Assembly (NCBI GenBank): GCA_016191795.1
Contig: JACPVK010000152.1
Span: 1 to 11,264 of the forward strand
Reading direction: 5' to 3'
DNA length: 11,264 bases
Origin: Gammaproteobacteria bacterium
Lineage (GTDB): Bacteria; Pseudomonadota; Gammaproteobacteria; SZUA-229
Shown here: positions 6,844 to 11,264 of the stretch, piece after piece
Layout of the letters: each line of letters begins with the position of its first letter
Numbering within the stretch: the stretch's first letter is position 1
Notes under the pieces: generated by a model
The model's input: only the letters and a program-made list of their open reading frames with translations
Database searches by the model: none
What the model was told of the DNA's origin: nothing
Program-made: the position numbers and the translations under genes

Positions 6844-8704
6844 GACGTGAACTGGCGTAGGCGTTGGGATTATTGGCGTCGAGTAATTGAGGCGCTCCCT
6901 TGACGAAACGCGCCCATAGCAGTTCCCGGTGCAGGCGATTTTGCGGATCAAGATAGATGTTTCCTGTGTGGCCTGAAAAACGTTCCCAGGTGTTGGCTTT
7001 TAACCGACCAAGCATTGGCATCAGATTATAGGCGTCGGCACCCAGCGCAAAAAAACGTCCGTAATGAATCTGTGACGGCCAGAGTTTTTGCAGGGTTTGT
7101 TTGAGCGGGCTGTCACTCAGTACCCAGGGCATGTCGCAGTAAAACAGATCGTCGATATCGCGGTCGGCGTTGCGGTCGATCTCGCCACTGAATATGTGCG
7201 AGGTGGCAAATACCGGCAGTTCCCCGGCGTAATGGAACTTGAATTGCGGTTTGAGCTGACGGGCATCACGCGGAGTAGCCGCGATGAAAATCATGTCTAC
7301 ATCCTGGCGGCGGTAAGGTGTGAATTTAAGTTCGGCTTTAACCCAGCGTTGCAATCGGTTGCGCCGAGCCTCGCTGTCATCGAGATTAAGCATGCGCTGG
7401 ATCGGATGTTTAAAATCATTGGCACCGCTGGTATACGTTTCGCTGCTGATGATTTCGCCACCCAGCTCTTCAAACCGTTGTTGAAATGCCAGTAACAGGC
7501 GCTGGCCCCATTCACCAGTGGGCACCAGTGTGGCGGCATGCATGAGGCCATTGTGTATGGCCATTTCGGCTGCCTGGCTGGCCTCATCTTCCGGTAATAA
7601 TCCGAACTGGAATAATTTTGTCGAAGCCTGCGTAGCCTGATCCGAGTAATTAAGTGTCAGGGTGGGAATGGTGACGTCGGAACTCTGGCTGAGTGTCGTC
7701 ACTTCATTTTTCTGGAACGGACCAATAATAAATTCGGCACCTTTATCGACGGCCGCTTCGTATTGTGTCCAGATATTGCCGTTGTCACCGGTGTCGGTGA
7801 AATGAATTTCCGGTCGATAACTGGCATCGGGGTGGCGATAGTAGGCGGCCATAATGCCATCACGAATGGCAGCGCCAATAGCGGCATAACGGCCGGTTAA
7901 GGGCAGCATAACAGCAATGTTTTTAGGTCTGTCGATGAGTTCAATCTGGCGACTGCCCAGCTCCTGAATAAAGAGTCTGGCGGCCGGATGATCCGGGTAG
8001 CGACGACGCCAGTCGATCAGGCCCTGTTGCAGATATTGCCAGTCGATCTGACTGCGCTTGGCAATTTTGGCCAGCTCAACCCAGCCCATTAACTGCGGGT
8101 GTAGCGGTGCTTCACTGACTTGATTGAGTGTGGTGGCGGGCAGCAGTGACAGTGTTTCCCAGATGAGCTTGTGATTTTCCTGCTGCCGGATCTGATCAGT
8201 TAGCAGGCTTTCCATCTGGACCCGGGTTTTCACTGCCTCCAGCGGGTAGCCTGCCTCCTGAAATGCCTGGGCGCGAATTTCCGATACCTGAAGTTGTTCA
8301 GCCGCGGGTAAAATTTCGGTAAATACCAGCAGGCTCAATGCCTCGCGTGGCTGGTTCATGGCCAGCGCGATGTGCGCCGAAAGAATTTTTATCTGGCGAC
8401 GGGTTGCGGCGGATGCCGAGACCGGCGGGATGCCGCGTAAAATTTCAAGCGCCTGATCCAGTTGATCACTGGTGATGTACAAACGAGCGGCAGCCAATTG
8501 CAGCTGATAACGCAATTCGCCGGTGGTGGTAAGCGATTGCGCCATAAATTCTTCAGGCGACCGTGCGGCCGGCATGCCGGGAACGGCTGGTTGCTCGGCA
8601 GGCATGGTGACTGACGGCATCGGTTTTTTAGGCGGTGGCGTGACGCAGGATGCAAGTATCAAACTGAGAAACAGGCCTGTGAGTATATGTCGCAAAGAAG
8701 TCAT
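6821..8704 (-). CDS. lpoA: Penicillin-binding protein 1A activator LpoA (LppC family lipoprotein)
   Basis: From the ATG at 8704 the protein has 627 residues, near the E. coli length of about 680. It opens with a lipoprotein signal peptide, MTSLRHILTGLFLSLILASC, with lipobox LASC and lipidated Cys20. A proline-rich linker follows. An N-terminal helical region (about 50-250) has the TPR-like character of LpoA. From about residue 260 a periplasmic type I binding-protein-like LppC domain begins with KNIAVMLPLTGRYAAIG. LpoA sits in the outer membrane and reaches through the peptidoglycan to stimulate transpeptidation by PBP1A. The frame is open upstream to 8905, but that extension overlaps rsmI and would bury the signal peptide, so the later ATG is chosen. 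It is the first gene of the minus-strand operon lpoA-yraN-gmhA-oxidase. Confidence 0.93.
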   Translation of the reverse strand: MTSLRHILTGLFLSLILASCVTPPPKKPMPSVTMPAEQPAVPGMPAARSPEEFMAQSLTTTGELRYQLQLAAARLYITSDQLDQALEILRGIPPVSASAATRRQIKILSAHIALAMNQPREALSLLVFTEILPAAEQLQVSEIRAQAFQEAGYPLEAVKTRVQMESLLTDQIRQQENHKLIWETLSLLPATTLNQVSEAPLHPQLMGWVELAKIAKRSQIDWQYLQQGLIDWRRRYPDHPAARLFIQELGSRQIELIDRPKNIAVMLPLTGRYAAIGAAIRDGIMAAYYRHPDASYRPEIHFTDTGDNGNIWTQYEAAVDKGAEFIIGPFQKNEVTTLSQSSDVTIPTLTLNYSDQATQASTKLFQFGLLPEDEASQAAEMAIHNGLMHAATLVPTGEWGQRLLLAFQQRFEELGGEIISSETYTSGANDFKHPIQRMLNLDDSEARRNRLQRWVKAELKFTPYRRQDVDMIFIAATPRDARQLKPQFKFHYAGELPVFATSHIFSGEIDRNADRDIDDLFYCDMPWVLSDSPLKQTLQKLWPSQIHYGRFFALGADAYNLMPMLGRLKANTWERFSGHTGNIYLDPQNRLHRELLWARFVKGAPQLLDANNPNAYASSRRDDEADE

Positions 8705-8738
8705 GTATTGAAGTGGCTGGGTTATGATGGCGGGCGAA

Positions 8739-8767
8739 AGTATCTTGTGTGGAGTAGTGAGTGTCAA
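8739..8767 (-). promoter_or_regulatory. Candidate sigma70-type promoter for lpoA
   Basis: On the minus strand a perfect -35 hexamer TTGACA (8767-8762) is followed by a 17-nt spacer and GATACT (8744-8739), which matches four of six -10 positions. Transcription would begin near 8732, about 28 nt before the lpoA ATG. The -35 hexamer overlaps the alternative rsmI start codons on the other strand. Seen only by motif. Confidence 0.5.
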
Positions 8768-9612
8768 TGAAACAGGGCACACTTTATGTTGTGGCAACCC
8801 CGATTGGTAATCTGGCCGATATGTCACCGCGTGCTGTGTCGGTACTGGAGCAGGTTGATTTAATCGCTGCCGAAGACACCCGTCATAGCCAATATCTGAT
8901 GGCACATTTTGCTATCCGTACTCCAATGACACCCTACCATGATCACAATGAAACGCAACAGACTCCGGTATTAATCGAAAAATTGCGTACCGGTGCCAGT
9001 ATTGCACTGGTGTCGGATGCCGGTACGCCATTATTGAGTGACCCAGGTTACAGGCTGGTCAATGCGGCCCATGAAGCCGGCATCAAGGTGAACCCCCTGC
9101 CTGGACCCTGTGCCGCCGTGGCCGCCTTGTCGGCTGCCGGCCTGGCGACGGACAGGTTTTTATTTGCCGGATTCGCACCCAGCAAATCCACGGCACGCAA
9201 ACATTTTTTTGAAGAGTTCTCGCAGCAAACAGCCACCCTGGTGTTTTATGAATCCAGTCACCGGATTGTTGAGTCCTTGCAAGATATGCAAACGGTGTTT
9301 GGTGGCGATCGCCTGGTATTGCTGGCGCGTGAAATCAGTAAAACGTTTGAAACCCTGCATCGAGCTGATATAGCCAGCTTGTGTGATTGGGTTAAGGCGG
9401 ACTCCAATCAACAAAAAGGTGAATTCGTACTGGTGGTGCAGGGTGCCATTAAGCAGGCTGCAGGTACGGCCGTGGATACAGGCGCAGTACTGGCCATTTT
9501 GCTGGAAGAATTACCTCTTAAGCAGGCCAGTGCACTGGCGGCTCGTATTACAGGTGAGAAGAAAAACCTGGTGTACAAAATGGCTCTGTCGCTAGCCGCG
9601 CCGGATAACTAA
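8761..9612 (+). CDS. rsmI: 16S rRNA (cytidine1402-2'-O)-methyltransferase RsmI
   Basis: The protein has 283 residues, close to the E. coli length. It shows the tetrapyrrole-methylase fold signatures of RsmI: ATPIGNLADMS (12-22), AAEDTRHSQ (36-44), VSDAGTPLLSDPG (84-96) and LPGPCAAVAAL (113-123). FYESSHRIVESL and REISKTFE follow further on. RsmI uses S-adenosylmethionine to 2'-O-methylate C1402 of 16S rRNA in the ribosomal P site, acting together with RsmH. The GTG at 8761 has GGAG (8751-8754) at 6-nt spacing and is preferred. The in-frame ATG at 8767 has 12-nt spacing and would shorten the protein by two residues. The gene is divergent from lpoA, with 56 nt between starts, the arrangement seen in E. 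coli and Pseudomonas. An AT-rich region with a weak possible terminator follows. Confidence 0.96.
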   Translation: MSMKQGTLYVVATPIGNLADMSPRAVSVLEQVDLIAAEDTRHSQYLMAHFAIRTPMTPYHDHNETQQTPVLIEKLRTGASIALVSDAGTPLLSDPGYRLVNAAHEAGIKVNPLPGPCAAVAALSAAGLATDRFLFAGFAPSKSTARKHFFEEFSQQTATLVFYESSHRIVESLQDMQTVFGGDRLVLLAREISKTFETLHRADIASLCDWVKADSNQQKGEFVLVVQGAIKQAAGTAVDTGAVLAILLEELPLKQASALAARITGEKKNLVYKMALSLAAPDN

Positions 9613-9742
9613 GCTATTGATATTTAAGTTATTATTGTTATTGCTTGGGCTAAATAATTTGACTGACGGCAACTTTTACACATTAAGTTTATATTTCAAG
9701 CCATTGATTTATAGTAAATATTATTAAAAACTAATATTCTAT

Positions 9743-9777
9743 CGTTAATTGCCTATAAAATAACGTCGGTTTTTTTT
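9743..9777 (+). terminator. Weak possible terminator downstream of rsmI
   Basis: CGTTA (9743-9747) can pair with TAACG (9761-9765). Four bases later comes a run of eight T residues (9770-9777). The stem is short and AT-rich with a 13-nt loop, so the call is tentative. No better terminator is visible between rsmI and the next gene. Confidence 0.3.
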
Positions 9778-9880
9778 ACAAAATGATGGCATCCGCATGA
9801 TATCTGGTTCTCAATTTTTCGTATCTCGCTGATTTTTCACTCTTGATACGATCTGGCACAGATGCTGCCTCGATTTACTA

Positions 9881-9928
9881 CAGGCTGATGGTTTGAGATC
9901 TGGTTCTGAAATGGAATGCATCAGCCTG
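9881..9928. repeat. 10-bp perfect inverted repeat upstream of the TPR gene
   Basis: CAGGCTGATG (9881-9890) is the exact reverse complement of CATCAGCCTG (9919-9928), separated by 28 nt. No T-run follows, so it is not an intrinsic terminator. It ends 20 nt upstream of the candidate -35 of the TPR gene, a position suited to a regulator binding site. It could also be a hairpin in a longer leader transcript. Confidence 0.6.
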
Positions 9929-9947
9929 AATGATCCATATTGAGGTG

Positions 9948-9977
9948 GTGACTTTCTCGCATTGAGTGGTAGATAAT
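9948..9977 (+). promoter_or_regulatory. Candidate promoter for the TPR gene
   Basis: GTGACT (9948-9953, four of six matches to TTGACA), an 18-nt spacer and GATAAT (9972-9977, five of six matches to TATAAT) form a plausible sigma70-type promoter. Transcription would start near 9984, leaving a leader of about 45 nt before the start codon at 10029. Motif evidence only. Confidence 0.42.
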
Positions 9978-10028
9978 CTGCCGCTGAGGAAAATCACTGA
10001 CTAGCGTTAATCGTCTTTTGGAGGCATG

Positions 10029-10529
10029 ATGGCTCCCCTGCAACCCGTATACGAAGATTTCAGCACCTGCTGCACCGATTTTGTTGAAGGTATCGAATAC
10101 CTGCGAGATCGCGCAATTCCCCAGGCAGTAGAACGTTTTCAACTGGCTTACCAGTCGGTAGGTCGTAATGATATCTATCACAGCAAGTATGCCTCGTATT
10201 GCGGTCTGGCTCGCGTGCTGTCCGGCGATAAAAGCGGTCTGGATCTGTGTCGCAGTGTTGCCCGTAGTGAAATTCACGATGGTGACGTGTTTTTGAATCT
10301 GGCCCGTGCCGAATGGTTTCACAAAAATCGCAAGAACACCGTTGTTGCCTTAAAAAAGGGTCTGCAGATTGATAATCGTCATCCTGGCTTACGACTGATG
10401 CGCGAACAGCTTGGTATACGCCAGCGTTGTCCACTGCCATTCCTGCCACGCAGCCACAAGCTCAATCAGGCTTTGGGCAAGCTTATGCGAAATGGCTATC
10501 AGGCAGGAACTGACTCAACTGACATCTGA
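10029..10529 (+). CDS. Small TPR-like protein of unknown function
   Basis: The protein has 166 residues from the ATG at 10029. Two adjacent ATG codons exist, at 10026 and 10029. The strong ribosome binding site GGAGG (10020-10024) is only 1 nt from the first and 4 nt from the second, so the second is preferred. No signal peptide or membrane segment is visible, suggesting a cytoplasmic location. The sequence has alternating helical TPR-like units. One is EGIEYLRDRAIPQAVERFQLAYQSV near the N-terminus, and a later one is FLNLARAEWFHKNRKNTVVALKKGLQIDNRHPGL, whose ending is typical of a TPR helix pair. A conserved-looking tail LPFLPRSHKLNQALGKLM follows. TPR folds bind other proteins, but no partner is encoded beside it. 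It is monocistronic, with its own candidate promoter and a strong terminator. Confidence 0.8.
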   Translation: MAPLQPVYEDFSTCCTDFVEGIEYLRDRAIPQAVERFQLAYQSVGRNDIYHSKYASYCGLARVLSGDKSGLDLCRSVARSEIHDGDVFLNLARAEWFHKNRKNTVVALKKGLQIDNRHPGLRLMREQLGIRQRCPLPFLPRSHKLNQALGKLMRNGYQAGTDSTDI

Positions 10530-10581
10530 TTGAAGGAGCGTTTATCCCGGGTGTCATCTCGGGCTAAGCATTAGCGTGGTC

Positions 10582-10612
10582 ATGCCACCGGGTAACCGGT
10601 GGCATTTTTTTT
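10582..10612 (+). terminator. Strong rho-independent terminator after the TPR gene
   Basis: ATGCCACCGG (10582-10591) and CCGGTGGCAT (10596-10605) form a perfect 10-bp stem capped by a GTAA tetraloop (a GNRA type). A run of eight T residues (10605-10612) follows. A smaller perfect hairpin GCTAA-GCA-TTAGC (10563-10575) lies just upstream. The stem ends transcription of the TPR gene 53 nt after its stop and insulates the sensor gene beyond. Confidence 0.92.
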
Positions 10613-10712
10613 GGCCAGAAAACCTCCTGATTTCATATAAAGAGGGTGTTTGATTTGCATACTCCTGGTTCCTGTGCTTTAAGTTGTGGATGGCTCTATA
10701 TCAGGGTTTATC

Positions 10713-10717
10713 GAGGG
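10713..10717 (+). promoter_or_regulatory. Ribosome binding site that selects the TTG start of the PAS gene
   Basis: GAGGG lies 8 nt before TTG 10726 and just before the in-frame TAA at 10723. There is nothing comparable in front of the ATG at 10765. This decides the start in favour of TTG. Confidence 0.55.
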
Positions 10718-10725
10718 ACTGATAA

Positions 10726-11264
10726 TTGGATAGGGACAACAAACTTCTTGTTAATGGTTCCCGCATGCGCAACAAGATCGGCACTGGAATTCGGATTCTG
10801 GCATACCTGTTATTTATTATCAGTGCCGGGCTGATACTATGGGAAAATAATCTGCTTGACCAGCCAGATATCTGGTTGCTGATGCTGGCGGTAGTTTTGT
10901 TTGTTGTTAGCCATATTGTAGATAGCAAAAAATATCAGGCTCAAAAACTTATACTCTCATCCATTATCGACAATATTCCCACGGCAATTTACCTGAAAAG
11001 TAGCCAGGGGATATATCAGCTATCAAACCGGCAGTTTGAATATTTGCCGAAAAAAAAGCGTGAGCAGATTGCGGGCGCTAATGACAGGGAATTGTTTGAT
11101 GAAGAGCGAGCTATTCGATATCGGCAAGATGATATCAGGGTCCTGGAGAGCGAACAGGTCCTGGAATACGAAGAATTGATCGCCACAAAAGACGGTAACT
11201 GCAGCTATATCAATAAAAAATTTCCCATACGCAAACCCGACGGACAAGTAAGTGCGGTTTGCGG
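10726..11264 (+). CDS. Membrane-anchored PAS-domain sensor protein (3'-partial)
   Basis: The frame is open from a TAA at 10723-10725 to the window end, so about 179 codons are visible. TTG at 10726 has GAGGG (10713-10717) at 8-nt spacing and gives MDRDNKLLVNGSR at the N-terminus. The in-frame ATG at 10765 (codon 14) lacks a ribosome binding site, so TTG is preferred. Two membrane segments (about residues 22-38 and 49-65) are joined by a loop of about ten residues, so little sensing surface lies outside the membrane. A PAS domain follows from about residue 75: LSSIIDNIPTAIYLKS, then N101, AGANDRELFDEERA, VLESEQVLEYEE and KFPIRKPDGQVSAVCG, the usual PAS end. The output domain, probably histidine kinase or diguanylate cyclase, lies beyond the window. 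A ligand cannot be predicted. Confidence 0.8.
   Translation, partial: MDRDNKLLVNGSRMRNKIGTGIRILAYLLFIISAGLILWENNLLDQPDIWLLMLAVVLFVVSHIVDSKKYQAQKLILSSIIDNIPTAIYLKSSQGIYQLSNRQFEYLPKKKREQIAGANDRELFDEERAIRYRQDDIRVLESEQVLEYEELIATKDGNCSYINKKFPIRKPDGQVSAVC

Larger units (their letters stand above)
9613..10028. other. Intergenic region between rsmI and the TPR gene
   Basis: This 416-base stretch has no supported gene. Its first half (9613-9780) is markedly AT-rich. The second half holds three copies of ATCTGG at 9802, 9851 and 9898, spaced 49 and 47 bases. Two of these extend to a 10-base direct repeat ATCTGGTTCT (9802-9811 and 9898-9907). It also holds an inverted repeat and a promoter candidate listed separately. 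I looked for conserved rnpB sequence, because that RNA gene lies near rsmI in some relatives, and found none. Confidence 0.6.

Noticed and set aside
6844..6951. Extended N-terminus of yraN
   Set aside because: The 36 extra residues overlap lpoA, do not resemble the YraN family and come from the antisense-free alternate frame of lpoA. The GTG at 6843 fits the family start.
8705..8905. Extended N-terminus of lpoA
   Set aside because: It is antisense to the rsmI start, and it would place 67 residues before an obvious lipoprotein signal peptide.
9613..10025. RNase P RNA gene (rnpB) near rsmI
   Set aside because: The region lacks the conserved rnpB core sequences and is too AT-rich. A short GAGGAAA at about 9985 is not enough.
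9921..10449. Two minus-strand frames over the TPR gene (9921-10322 and 10060-10449)
   Set aside because: They are antisense to a gene with a strong ribosome binding site, promoter candidate and terminator. Their sequences show no recognisable domain.
10646..10834. Short plus-strand frame before the PAS gene
   Set aside because: It lacks a good start signal, overlaps the PAS gene in another frame and has no domain character.
10864..10875. Palindrome CCAGATATCTGG resembling the ATCTGG motifs upstream of the TPR gene
   Set aside because: It lies inside the coding sequence for a membrane helix of the PAS protein, and a 12-bp palindrome there is explained by coding and chance.

Overview
The window reads as ordinary chromosomal DNA from a gammaproteobacterium of moderate GC content. 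The main evidence is the block rsmI (+), with lpoA, yraN and a GmhA/DiaA-type SIS isomerase on the opposite strand. This divergent arrangement is conserved in Escherichia and Pseudomonas. LpoA itself is largely confined to gammaproteobacteria. I cannot name a genus. I see no rRNA, tRNA, CRISPR array, integrase, transposase or phage gene.

Bases 1-4161 (+) hold a tightly packed operon: a DUF4129 protein (5' end outside the window), a DUF4350 protein, a MoxR-family AAA+ ATPase and a DUF58 protein with a vWA-like domain. The junctions overlap by 11, 4 and 4 nt, so translational coupling is likely. This recurring bacterial module is poorly characterised. The plausible picture is a MoxR ATPase working with membrane-anchored partners at the cytoplasmic membrane.

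Bases 4162-4388 separate convergent genes. They hold a repeat element with a tandem GCAAAGTC array and a long imperfect inverted repeat (arms about 4176-4216 and 4331-4372). It is the clearest non-coding structure in the window.

Bases 4389-8704 (-) are read as lpoA, yraN, gmhA and a GlcD-type FAD-linked oxidase. LpoA is an outer-membrane lipoprotein that activates PBP1A, YraN is a nuclease-fold protein, and GmhA makes the heptose precursor of LPS. The first three tie the cluster to cell-envelope synthesis. The oxidase follows gmhA with no gap, where E. coli and Pseudomonas have a BON-domain lipoprotein gene. Divergently, rsmI (+) encodes the 16S rRNA C1402 2'-O-methyltransferase. The lpoA promoter appears to overlap the rsmI start codon.

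Bases 9613-11264 are sparser. An AT-rich 416-base intergenic region contains a 10-bp inverted repeat and a plausible promoter. It is followed by a small TPR-like protein of unknown function, closed by a strong intrinsic terminator. The window ends inside a gene for a two-TM, PAS-domain sensor that probably starts at TTG.

Nothing here is clearly a new biological system. The items most worth a second look are the TTTGCG inverted-repeat element, the MoxR/DUF58 membrane module, the FAD oxidase coupled to gmhA, and the regulated-looking orphan TPR gene.
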